Source of the DNA: Pseudonocardia alaniniphila
GTDB taxonomy: Bacteria; Actinomycetota; Actinomycetes; Mycobacteriales; Pseudonocardiaceae
Length of the DNA stretch: 64,000 bases
NCBI RefSeq assembly: GCF_022524485.1
Contig: NZ_JAKXMK010000002.1
Location: 310,001 to 374,000 of the forward strand
Direction: 5' to 3'
The first letter of the stretch is position 1. The number at the start of each line of letters is the position of its first letter. Shown in pieces: positions 53,633 through 61,167 of the stretch. A program made the translations under genes and the position numbers. The notes under the pieces were generated by a model. The model did not search any database, was not told the DNA's origin, and saw only the letters and a program-made list of their open reading frames with translations.

Positions 53633-55072
53633 TCAACGGGTCAGGGCGTTTCTCCGAATCACGTCCGCATAGAACAACGCGCTGTCCTTCGGCGTGCGGA
53701 CCTGCGTGTTGTAGTCCACGTGGACGATACCGAAGCGTTTTCCGTAGCCCCACGCCCACTCGAAGTTGTCGAGCAGTGACCAGAGGTAGTAGCCGGTGAC
53801 CGGGGCGCCCGCCTCGATCGCTTCGTGCACAGCGGCCAGGTGTCCACGCAAATAGTCGATACGATCCGTATCGATAACGCGGCCGTTCGCGTCGATCACA
53901 TCGGGAAATGCAGCCCCGTTCTCGGTCACCATGATCTCGCATCCCGGTGCCTCGCGCGCCACGCGCAGCAGCAGCTCGGTCATCCCGCGCGGGTCGATGC
54001 TCCAGCCCATGTCGGTCTTGCGGCCGTGCTGGAACGGGAACTCGACGTCGTCGCAGGCGATCCACGGGCTGGCCTTGCCCTCGCCGTGGCCGTCGGCGTG
54101 CTCCTTCGGACGCTCGCGCGTCCAGTGCCGTACGTGGGTGGGGGAGTAGTAGTTGACGCCCAGGACGTCGATCGGCGCCGCGATCACATCGAGGTCCCCG
54201 GGCTGCACGAAGGACCAGTCCGTGACGGCCGCGGTGTCGGCCTGCACGTCGGCGGGGTAGGCGCCCTTCAGCACCGGGTCGAGGAACACGCGGTTCTGCA
54301 GCCCGTCCACGCGCCGGGCCGCCTCGGCGTCCTCCGGGGAGTCGGTCTGCGGCCGGACCCACGCCAGGTTGAGCGTGAGGGCCACGCGTGAGGTGGGTGC
54401 TGCGCGCCGGATCGACGCGGCCGCCAGCCCGTGCGCGAGGTTCAGGTGGTGCACCGCGGTGAGCGCGGCGGCGTCGTCCGTGCGGCCGGGGGCGTGCACG
54501 CCGCTCGCGTAGCCGAGGTAGGCGCTGCACCACGGCTCGTTGAGCGTGATGAACAGGGGCACCCGGTCGCCGAGCGCCGCCGCGACGACCTCGGCGTACT
54601 CGCCGAACCGCTCCGCCGTACGCCGCGACGTCCAGCCGCCGGCGTCCTCGAGGGCTTGCGGGAGGTCCCAGTGGTACAGGGTGATCGACGGCGAGATGCC
54701 GGCGGCGAGGAGCTCGTCGACGAGGTCGGAGTAGAACCCGATGCCCTCCGGGTTGACCGGCCCGAGGTCGTCTGCGGTGACCTGCGGGGTGATCCGCGGC
54801 CAGGACACGGAGAACCGGTAGGTGGTGAGCCCCAGCCGCGCCATGATCGCGACGTCCTCGCGGAACCGGTGGTAGTGGTCGTCGGCGACGTCACCGGTCT
54901 CGCCGCGCTCCACGCGGCCGGGGGTGTGGGAGAACGTGTCCCAGATGGACGGGGTGCGGCCGCCCTCGGTGACAGCGCCTTCGATCTGGTAAGAGGCGGT
55001 GGCCGAGCCCCACAGGAACCCCGCGGGGAACTGCAGGGCATCGGTCGACGGAGCAGCCTGGGTGGTGGTCAA
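53633..55072 (-). CDS. Beta-glucosidase, glycoside hydrolase family 1 (BglC-like)
   Basis: 479 residues, cytoplasmic, no signal peptide. GH1 landmarks: [15 protein letters not shown] at the start, acid/base Glu179 in [13 protein letters not shown] and nucleophile Glu384 in [10 protein letters not shown]. It hydrolyses imported cellobiose or another beta-glucoside to glucose. TTG start at 55072 is supported by SD AGAGG five bases upstream. Last gene of the binding-protein/permease/glucosidase set, an arrangement like CebEFG-BglC of Streptomyces. Confidence 0.93.
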   Translation of the reverse strand: MTTTQAAPSTDALQFPAGFLWGSATASYQIEGAVTEGGRTPSIWDTFSHTPGRVERGETGDVADDHYHRFREDVAIMARLGLTTYRFSVSWPRITPQVTADDLGPVNPEGIGFYSDLVDELLAAGISPSITLYHWDLPQALEDAGGWTSRRTAERFGEYAEVVAAALGDRVPLFITLNEPWCSAYLGYASGVHAPGRTDDAAALTAVHHLNLAHGLAAASIRRAAPTSRVALTLNLAWVRPQTDSPEDAEAARRVDGLQNRVFLDPVLKGAYPADVQADTAAVTDWSFVQPGDLDVIAAPIDVLGVNYYSPTHVRHWTRERPKEHADGHGEGKASPWIACDDVEFPFQHGRKTDMGWSIDPRGMTELLLRVAREAPGCEIMVTENGAAFPDVIDANGRVIDTDRIDYLRGHLAAVHEAIEAGAPVTGYYLWSLLDNFEWAWGYGKRFGIVHVDYNTQVRTPKDSALFYADVIRRNALTR

Positions 55073-55118
55073 TGGATCCTCTCAGATCGGGTTACGACAC
55101 AGCACGAGTTCTCGTCCA

Positions 55119-56006
55119 TCAGCCCTTGACCGCCCCGGCCATGATGCCGCCGACGATCTGGCGTCCCAGCAGCACGAACACGACGAGCACCGGCAGCGTG
55201 CCGATGAGCGTGCCGGCCATGATCACGGCCGTGTCCGGGACGTAGCCGCTGCCGAGGTTGTTGAGCGCCACCTGGACGGTGGGGTTCGAGGAGTTGAGCG
55301 TGATGATGGGCCAGAAGAAGTCGTTCCAGGCCGTCATGAAGGTGAGCATCCCGAGCACGGCGGCGCCGGGCCGGGCGATCGGCAGGACGATGCTGAAGAA
55401 CGTGCGCAGCGTCGTCGCGCCGTCGACCTTGGCCGCCTCGAGCAGCTCGTCGGGCAGCGCCTGGATCAGGTACTGCCGCATGAAGAACACGCCGAACGCC
55501 GTGACGAGCGTCGGCAGGATCACCGAGCTCAACGTTCCGGCCAGGCCGAACTCGGCCATGATCGAGTAGAGCGGGACCACGGCGAGGCTCGGCGGGATCA
55601 TCATCGTGCCGAGCGTGATCGCGAAGAGCACATTGCGTCCGCGGAAGCGCAGCTTCCCGAACGCGAACCCGGCCAGGGTGCAGAACAGCACGGTGGCCGC
55701 GGTCGTGATCGTCGAGACCACGAGCGAGTTCCACAACGCCAGGCCGATGTTCTGCTGGTGGATGGCCGTGGCGATGTTGTCGAACAGGTCGGGCCCGGGC
55801 AGCACCGGCGGCGGGAAGGTGTTCATCTCCGACATCGGCCGGCTCGCGGCCACGAGCATGTAGTAGAACGGCGCCACGAACAGCAGGGTGGTGACGGTGA
55901 GGATCGTGTAGGTCAGCCATCCCGCGGCGTCCTGCGATCGCGCTCGTCGTCTGCCCGGTGCCGGTGCGAGGGGCGTCGCGATCCGGCGCACGTCGACGGT
56001 CGTCAC
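55119..56006 (-). CDS. Carbohydrate ABC transporter permease, MalG/CebG-like
   Basis: 295 residues, six membrane helices with the MalG-type EAA loop (LPDELLEAAKVDGATTLRTFFSIVLPIARPG). Start is a GTG at 56006 overlapping the MalF-like stop (GTGA). Forms the membrane pore with the upstream permease; no ATPase gene is in the cluster, as in MsiK-dependent actinobacterial sugar transporters that share one ATPase encoded elsewhere. Confidence 0.92.
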   Translation of the reverse strand: MTTVDVRRIATPLAPAPGRRRARSQDAAGWLTYTILTVTTLLFVAPFYYMLVAASRPMSEMNTFPPPVLPGPDLFDNIATAIHQQNIGLALWNSLVVSTITTAATVLFCTLAGFAFGKLRFRGRNVLFAITLGTMMIPPSLAVVPLYSIMAEFGLAGTLSSVILPTLVTAFGVFFMRQYLIQALPDELLEAAKVDGATTLRTFFSIVLPIARPGAAVLGMLTFMTAWNDFFWPIITLNSSNPTVQVALNNLGSGYVPDTAVIMAGTLIGTLPVLVVFVLLGRQIVGGIMAGAVKG

Positions 56007-56992
56007 GACAGGGTCCCCTCGGTAGCGGGCCGGCGTCTGCGCGCCAGCCAGGTGTTGAGCAGCACCAGCCCGATGATCAGCACGAACATCACCCAGGCGA
56101 CGGTCGCCGCCCGGCCGAGCTGGCCGTACTGCCAGCCCTGCTGGTACATGAACAGCCCGAGCGTCTGGTACTGGTTCACCGACCCGCCGTTGGCCTGGCC
56201 GCCGCCGAACAGCAGCGGCTCGCCGAACAGCTGGCTCGCCCCGATCGTCGACACGATGATCGTGAACAGGATGGTCGGACGCAGTCCCGGAATCGTGACG
56301 TGCAGGAACTGGTGCCACCGGTTGGCGCCGTCGATCGCCGCGGCCTCGTAGAGGTCCTTGGAGATCGACTGCATGCCGGCGAGGTAGATCAGCGCGTTGT
56401 AGCCCGTCCAGTGCCAGATCACGATCACCGAGATCGCGATCTGGGCCGTCCAGTTGCCGTTGCGCCAGTCCACCGGCTCGATGCCGACCACGCCGAGCAG
56501 TCCGTTCACGATGCCGCCGTCACGGCCGAAGATCAGCGCGAACACCAGCGTGGCGGCCGCGACCGAGGTGGCGTAGGGCATGAGCATCGCGACACGCAGG
56601 AACGTGCGGCCGCGGAGCCGGTAGTTGAGCAGGTGGGCCAGGCCCAGGGCGAGCAGCAGCTGCGGGACGGTCGACAGGATGCCGATCGTGAACGTCTTCC
56701 ACAGCGCGTTGTAGAAGCTCGGGTTCGTGAAGAGCCAGACGAAGTTGTCGAACCCGACCCAGCGCATCCGACCGCCGAGCCGGTAGGAGTGCAGGCTGAT
56801 CCACGCCGTGTAGATCAGCGGGAACAGTCCGAAGGCGAAGAAGACGAGGAAGAACGGCGCCACGTAGACGTACGGTGCCGAGCGGCCCTCGAACGCGTAG
56901 AGACGCGAGCGCCACGGGGGACGAGCCGGTGTCCCGGCCGCCGGGGGCGTCCCGCGCTCCCCGGCGACCGGACGATCGACCTGCGTCGTCAT
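56003..56992 (-). CDS. Carbohydrate ABC transporter permease, MalF/CebF-like
   Basis: 329 residues: a Pro/Arg-rich cytoplasmic N-terminus, then six to seven helices and the EAA loop (SKDLYEAAAIDGANRWHQFLHVTIPGLRP). Starts four bases after the stop of the proximal binding-protein gene, so it is co-transcribed with it, and overlaps the second permease by GTGA. Confidence 0.92.
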   Translation of the reverse strand: MTTQVDRPVAGERGTPPAAGTPARPPWRSRLYAFEGRSAPYVYVAPFFLVFFAFGLFPLIYTAWISLHSYRLGGRMRWVGFDNFVWLFTNPSFYNALWKTFTIGILSTVPQLLLALGLAHLLNYRLRGRTFLRVAMLMPYATSVAAATLVFALIFGRDGGIVNGLLGVVGIEPVDWRNGNWTAQIAISVIVIWHWTGYNALIYLAGMQSISKDLYEAAAIDGANRWHQFLHVTIPGLRPTILFTIIVSTIGASQLFGEPLLFGGGQANGGSVNQYQTLGLFMYQQGWQYGQLGRAATVAWVMFVLIIGLVLLNTWLARRRRPATEGTLS

Positions 56993-56996
56993 GGCG

Positions 56997-58298
56997 TCAG
57001 CCGGCCTGGTTCTTCACGTTGCCCACCGCCGTCTTCCAGGCGTCGTCGGGGGAGGCGCCGGTCGTCTCCACCGAGAGCAGCGCCTGCACCATCGCGTTCT
57101 TGATGACGCCGTCCTCCGGGCCGAGGATCTGCACGGGCGCGTTCTTCGCCGACTCCGAGAAGATCTTGCCGATGGGAGCGTTGTCGAAGTACGGGTCGGT
57201 GGTGTCGGCGACCGAGGCGATGCCGTCGGTGGTGGACGGGAAGTTGCCGACCGCGCGGAAGACCTTGGCCTGCTGCTCCGGGGCGGTGAGCCACGCGATC
57301 AGCTTGGCGGCCTCGTCCTTGTGCTTGCTGGCCTGCGGGATGCCGAGGTAGGCGCCACCCCAGTTGCCGCCTGCGCCGCCGGGTAGTGACGTGACGTTCC
57401 ACTTGCCGGAGCCGCCGTCGCCTGCCTTGCCCTTGATGTAGCCGATCATCCAGGACGGGCAGGCGATCGTGGCGAAGCTGCCCGAGGAGAAGCCCTGGTC
57501 CCACCCGGGGTCGACGTACTGCTCGAGCTTCGCGGTGAGCCCCGACTGGCCGGCGTGCGCCGCGGTGTCGAACGCCGAGCGGACCGCGGGGTTGCTGTCG
57601 AAGACCAGGTCGCCGCCCTGGCTGTAGTAGATCTGCTGCTGCTGCGAGACGATCGCGTTGTAGAGGCCACCCGCGGAGTCGTGCCACGCGGTGCCGGCGG
57701 GGGCCGAGGCCTTGAAGCGCTCGCCGAGGGCGAGGAAGGCGTTCCAGTCGGGCATCTCGGCGGCGATCGCGGCAGGGTCGGCGGGCAGGCCGGCCTGCTG
57801 GAGGAGGTCGCTGCGGTAGCAGAGGCCCATGGGGCCGATGTCGGTGCCGAGGCCGAGGACCGCGCCGTCGGGTGTGGTCGCGGCGGCCTCCTTCCAGCCG
57901 ATGTAGCGGCCGATCGCCTCGGCGGCGGGGGTGTCGCGCAGGTCGGTCCACTGGTCCGGCTGGTTCGCCACGACATCGGAGATCCGCGCGACCTCGATGC
58001 CCTGCACGTCGGCCACGCCGGCGCCGGACGCGAGCCGGGTCTGCAGCGCGGGCCAGTACTTGTCCTCGCCCTGGGTGGACTCGTACTTGATCGTGACCCC
58101 GGGGTTCTGGGCCTCGTACTCCTTGAAGAGCCCGACCTCGTCGTAGCCGAATGTGCCGAAGAGGCTCACCCCGAGCTCGACGGGACCACCCGCGGCGGCG
58201 TCGGCATCGCCCGAGCCGCCGCCGCAGGCACTGAGCAGCAACACGCTGCTCGTGGCGACGGCTGCCAGCGCGGCCGCCGTTCTCCGTGGGGTTTGCAT
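56997..58298 (-). CDS. Sugar-binding lipoprotein 1 (CebE-like)
   Basis: 433-residue family 1 solute-binding protein. Lipoprotein signal RRTAAALAAVATSSVLLLSAC with Cys at 25, then the MalE-like fold (LFGTFGYDEVGLFKEYEAQNPGV, PALQTRLASG, GFSSGSFATIACPSWMIGYIKG). ATG at 58298 has SD GGAGG four bases upstream. It is the same length as, and strongly similar along its whole length to, the binding protein at 58431-59732. It is the copy directly fused into the permease operon; a LacI-type palindrome lies 21 bp upstream. Confidence 0.93.
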   Translation of the reverse strand: MQTPRRTAAALAAVATSSVLLLSACGGGSGDADAAAGGPVELGVSLFGTFGYDEVGLFKEYEAQNPGVTIKYESTQGEDKYWPALQTRLASGAGVADVQGIEVARISDVVANQPDQWTDLRDTPAAEAIGRYIGWKEAAATTPDGAVLGLGTDIGPMGLCYRSDLLQQAGLPADPAAIAAEMPDWNAFLALGERFKASAPAGTAWHDSAGGLYNAIVSQQQQIYYSQGGDLVFDSNPAVRSAFDTAAHAGQSGLTAKLEQYVDPGWDQGFSSGSFATIACPSWMIGYIKGKAGDGGSGKWNVTSLPGGAGGNWGGAYLGIPQASKHKDEAAKLIAWLTAPEQQAKVFRAVGNFPSTTDGIASVADTTDPYFDNAPIGKIFSESAKNAPVQILGPEDGVIKNAMVQALLSVETTGASPDDAWKTAVGNVKNQAG

Positions 58299-58319
58299 TG
58301 ATCCTCCAGATTGTCTAGA

Positions 58320-58333
58320 TGAGAGCGCTCTCA
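58320..58333. promoter_or_regulatory. LacI/CebR-type operator before binding-protein gene 1
   Basis: TGAGAGCGCTCTCA, a perfect 14-bp palindrome, close to the CebR operator TGGGAGCGCTCCCA known from Streptomyces. Lies 21 bp upstream of the start codon. No clear -35/-10 pair is visible around this copy. Confidence 0.85.
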
Positions 58334-58355
58334 CATGACGGGCGGGACCACCCGG

Positions 58356-58402
58356 ACGAGCGGCGCTCTCGGCCCATGGGTGTGGACGAACGCGCCGCTC
58401 GT
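58356..58402. terminator. Hairpin between the two binding-protein genes
   Basis: Perfect 11-bp arms ACGAGCGGCGC (58356-58366) and GCGCCGCTCGT (58392-58402) with a 25-base loop, about 30 bases after the stop of binding-protein gene 2. It could end or reduce transcription before gene 1, giving an excess of binding protein over permeases. Confidence 0.6.
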
Positions 58403-58430
58403 GCGGATGGTGAACTGCCCTGCGCCCCTG

Positions 58431-59732
58431 TCAGCCGGCCTGGTTCTTGACGTTGTTGACGGCCGTGTTCCACGCGTCGTCCGGGCTGACTCCGGCCGTC
58501 TCGACCGAGAGCAGCGCCTGTGACACCTCGTTCTTGATCACGCCGTCCTGCTGCCCGAGCACCTGGATCGGTGCGGCGTTCGCCGAGTCGGAGAAGATCT
58601 TGCCGATCGGCGCGCCGTTGAAGTACGGGTCGGTGGTGCCGGCCACCTGCGCGATCCCTTCCTTGGTGGACGGGAAGTTGCCGACCTTCGCGAAGAGCTG
58701 AGCCTGCTGCTCGGGCGCGGTGAGCCAGGCGATCAGCTCGGCGGCCTCGGTCTTGTGCTCGCTCGACGCGGGGATGGCGAGGTAGGAACCGCCCCAGTTG
58801 CCGCCCGCCCCGCCGGGGAGCGACGTGATGTTCCACTTGCCGGAGCCGCCGTCGCCTGCCTTGCCCTTGATGTAGCCGATCATCCAGGACGGGCAGGCGA
58901 TCGTGGCGTAGCTGCCGGAGGAGAAGCCCTGGTCCCAGCCCGGGTCGGCGAACTGCTCGAGCTTGGCGGTGAGGCCCGCCTGTGCCGCCTTCGCCGCGGT
59001 GTCGAACCGCGAGCGCAGCTCCGGGTTGGAGTCGAAGATCAGGTTGCCCGACTTGTCGTAGTTCTTCACCTCCAGCTGGGAGGTCATCGCGTCGTAGATC
59101 CCGCCTGCCGCGTCCGCCCACGCGGTGGTGGCCGGCGCGGAGGCCTTGAAGCGCTCACCGAGGGCCAGGTAGGCGTCCCAGGTGGGCATCTGGGCGGCCA
59201 GTTCGGTGGGGTCGGTGGGTAGGCCGGCCTGTTGCAGCAGGTCCGTGCGGTAGCACATGCCCATCGGGCCGATGTCGGTGCCGAGGCCGAGCACGGCGCC
59301 GTCGGGCGTGGTGGCGGCCGGTTCCTTCCAGTCGATGTAGCGGCCGATGGCGTCGGCGGCCGGGGTGTCGCGCAGGTCGGTCCACTGGTCGGGCTGGTTC
59401 GCCACGACGTCGGCGATGCGCGAGACCTCGATGCCCTGCACGTCGGCCATGCCGCTTCCGGAGGCCAGGCGCGTCTGGAGGGCGGGCCAGTACTTGTCCT
59501 CGTCCTGGGTGGACTCGTAGCTGATCGTGATGCCGGGGTGCTGCGCCTCGTACGCCTCGAAGAGGCCCAGCTCCTGGTAGCCGAATGTGCCGAACAAGTT
59601 GACCTTGAGCTCGACGGGGCCACCCTGGGCGCTGGTGTCGCTCTCGCCCGAGCCACCGCAGGCGCTGAGCAGGAGCACGCTGCTCGTGGCGACGGCCGCC
59701 AGCGCTGCCGCCGTTCTCCGTGGGGTCTGCAT
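58431..59732 (-). CDS. Sugar-binding lipoprotein 2 (CebE-like paralogue)
   Basis: 433 residues, a tandem paralogue of the gene at 56997-58298: identical signal peptide, same length, most residues unchanged (for example GTDIGPMGxCYRxDLLQQAGLP and WMIGYIKGKAGDGGSGKWN in both). Differences cluster in surface segments such as KNYDKSGNLIFDSNPELRSRF. SD GGAGG before ATG 59732, with a LacI-type palindrome 17 bp upstream and a good promoter beyond. It may have diverged in sugar preference or serve to raise binding-protein dose. Confidence 0.93.
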   Translation of the reverse strand: MQTPRRTAAALAAVATSSVLLLSACGGSGESDTSAQGGPVELKVNLFGTFGYQELGLFEAYEAQHPGITISYESTQDEDKYWPALQTRLASGSGMADVQGIEVSRIADVVANQPDQWTDLRDTPAADAIGRYIDWKEPAATTPDGAVLGLGTDIGPMGMCYRTDLLQQAGLPTDPTELAAQMPTWDAYLALGERFKASAPATTAWADAAGGIYDAMTSQLEVKNYDKSGNLIFDSNPELRSRFDTAAKAAQAGLTAKLEQFADPGWDQGFSSGSYATIACPSWMIGYIKGKAGDGGSGKWNITSLPGGAGGNWGGSYLAIPASSEHKTEAAELIAWLTAPEQQAQLFAKVGNFPSTKEGIAQVAGTTDPYFNGAPIGKIFSDSANAAPIQVLGQQDGVIKNEVSQALLSVETAGVSPDDAWNTAVNNVKNQAG

Positions 59733-59748
59733 TGATCCTCCAGATCGT

Positions 59749-59764
59749 GTGAGAGCGCTCTCAC
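59749..59764. promoter_or_regulatory. LacI/CebR-type operator before binding-protein gene 2
   Basis: GTGAGAGCGCTCTCAC, a perfect 16-bp palindrome containing the same 14-bp core as the site at 58320-58333. It lies just downstream of the promoter at 59776-59804, so a bound repressor would block transcription. Confidence 0.88.
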
Positions 59765-59775
59765 CGCGTGGAAGG

Positions 59776-59804
59776 AGAGTCCCGATCGAGTGATGACTTG
59801 TCAA
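59776..59804 (-). promoter_or_regulatory. Housekeeping-type promoter for binding-protein gene 2
   Basis: On the minus strand TTGACA (59804-59799), a 17-base spacer and GACTCT (59781-59776). The -35 box is a perfect consensus, the -10 box weak. The predicted start falls near 59769, immediately before the operator. Confidence 0.6.
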
Positions 59805-59863
59805 TGAAGTGTCCGGGTGCGTGACCGAACTGTGCTCCCGGCGCGCCTTCGGAGCCGGAACCG

Positions 59864-60886
59864 TCAGGCTGTGTCGCGCAGCACGAGCTCGGTGCCCATC
59901 ACCATCGGCTCGAGCGGCTCTCCCCGCTCGATCAGCGCGAGCAGTCGGGTGGCCAGCGCCTCGCCCATGCCGATGATCGGCTGCCGGACGGTGGTGATGG
60001 CGGGGTGGCTCGACGACGCCGTGGGAGAGTCGTCGAAGCCGACGACCGCGACGTCACCCGGCACGCTGCGACCCGTCTCGGTGACGGCCTGCATCGCGCC
60101 GAACGCCATCAGGTCGTTGGCGGCGAACACGCCGTCGATCAGGGGCTCGGACGCGAGCATCTCCAGCATGGCGTGGCGTCCGCCCGCGATGGACCAGTCG
60201 CCGTCCCGGACGCCGTGGCTGCGCAGGCCCTGGGCCGCGAGCTCGTGCTGGAAGCCCGCACGCCGGTCGATCGCCGCCGTCATGTCGAGCGGGCCGGTGA
60301 TCGTGGCCAGCCGTGTCCGTCCGCGCTCGACCAGGAGTCGCACCGCCGCCTGCGCGCCCCCGACGTTGTCGGCGTCCACATAGGACAAGCCTGGGGTCTC
60401 GGTGAACGGGCGGCCGGAGAGGATCACGGGGACGCCGGCCTCCTGGAGTCTCCTGGGCAGCGGGTCGTCGCCGTGCAGGGACACGAGGATGACGCCGTCG
60501 AGATGGCCGCCACGGGCGAAGCGCTCGAAGCGGTCGCGGTCGGCGCCGGTGCTCAGGATGCTGAACACGAGTTGGACGTCGTGCGCGGCGAGCACCGCGT
60601 GGGCGCCGCGCAGGACCAGCGCGAAGTGCGGGTCGCCGAAGAACCGCTCCTCCGACTCGGCGACGACGAACGCGATCGAGTCGCTGCGGCGCGTCATGAG
60701 CGACCGTGCGGCGCGGTTCGTCACGTAGGAGAGCTCGGCGGCGGCTCGCAGCACGGCCTCGCGCGCCTGCTCGCCCACGGTGGTGGAGCCCGCGAGCACC
60801 CGTCCCGCGGTCGCGCGCGACACGCCCGCTCGCGCCGCCACCGACTCCAGCGTCGGTGCTGCTCGTCCCGCCGGTCTTGCTGTCAT
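59864..60886 (-). CDS. LacI family regulator (CebR-like)
   Basis: 340 residues. The LacI helix-turn-helix is at about 10-60 (TLESVAARAGVSRATAGRVLAGSTTV, then VTNRAARSLMTRRS hinge region), followed by the periplasmic-binding-like sensor (FVVAESEERFFGDPHFALVLRG, VFAANDLMAFGAMQAVTETG, VVGFDDSPTA). It lies upstream of the binding-protein genes and two palindromes of its expected operator type are present, so it most likely represses this beta-glucoside uptake cluster. Inducer probably cellobiose or a related sugar, by analogy only. Confidence 0.93.
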   Translation of the reverse strand: MTARPAGRAAPTLESVAARAGVSRATAGRVLAGSTTVGEQAREAVLRAAAELSYVTNRAARSLMTRRSDSIAFVVAESEERFFGDPHFALVLRGAHAVLAAHDVQLVFSILSTGADRDRFERFARGGHLDGVILVSLHGDDPLPRRLQEAGVPVILSGRPFTETPGLSYVDADNVGGAQAAVRLLVERGRTRLATITGPLDMTAAIDRRAGFQHELAAQGLRSHGVRDGDWSIAGGRHAMLEMLASEPLIDGVFAANDLMAFGAMQAVTETGRSVPGDVAVVGFDDSPTASSSHPAITTVRQPIIGMGEALATRLLALIERGEPLEPMVMGTELVLRDTA

Positions 60887-61167
60887 GCCGAAGAGGATGT
60901 CAGGACGAGGCGGCTTGTCGCCTCCACTTCCTCACGCGCGTGCCGGATTCTCCCCGCGGCCCGGGTACCGCCCGGATGCGTGTACAACTGGAAGCGACCA
61001 CAGCGGGGGGCTGCTGACCAGCGTGAGAACGCACATTTCGGCCGTAGGGGACGCTTTCGGTTGCTTGACCCGCCCCGGTCACGATGGTTCCATTCCAGGC
61101 TCGCCGATGAGGAGCGACGGGTGCTGGCGGTTCGCCCTGACCGCCTTCGGGGCTGCGGAGGTCGCCG

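Noticed and set aside
60887..61167. Small gene in the LacI-LuxR intergenic region
   Set aside because: Open frames there lack SDs and run into the flanking genes in wrong frames; no family resemblance.
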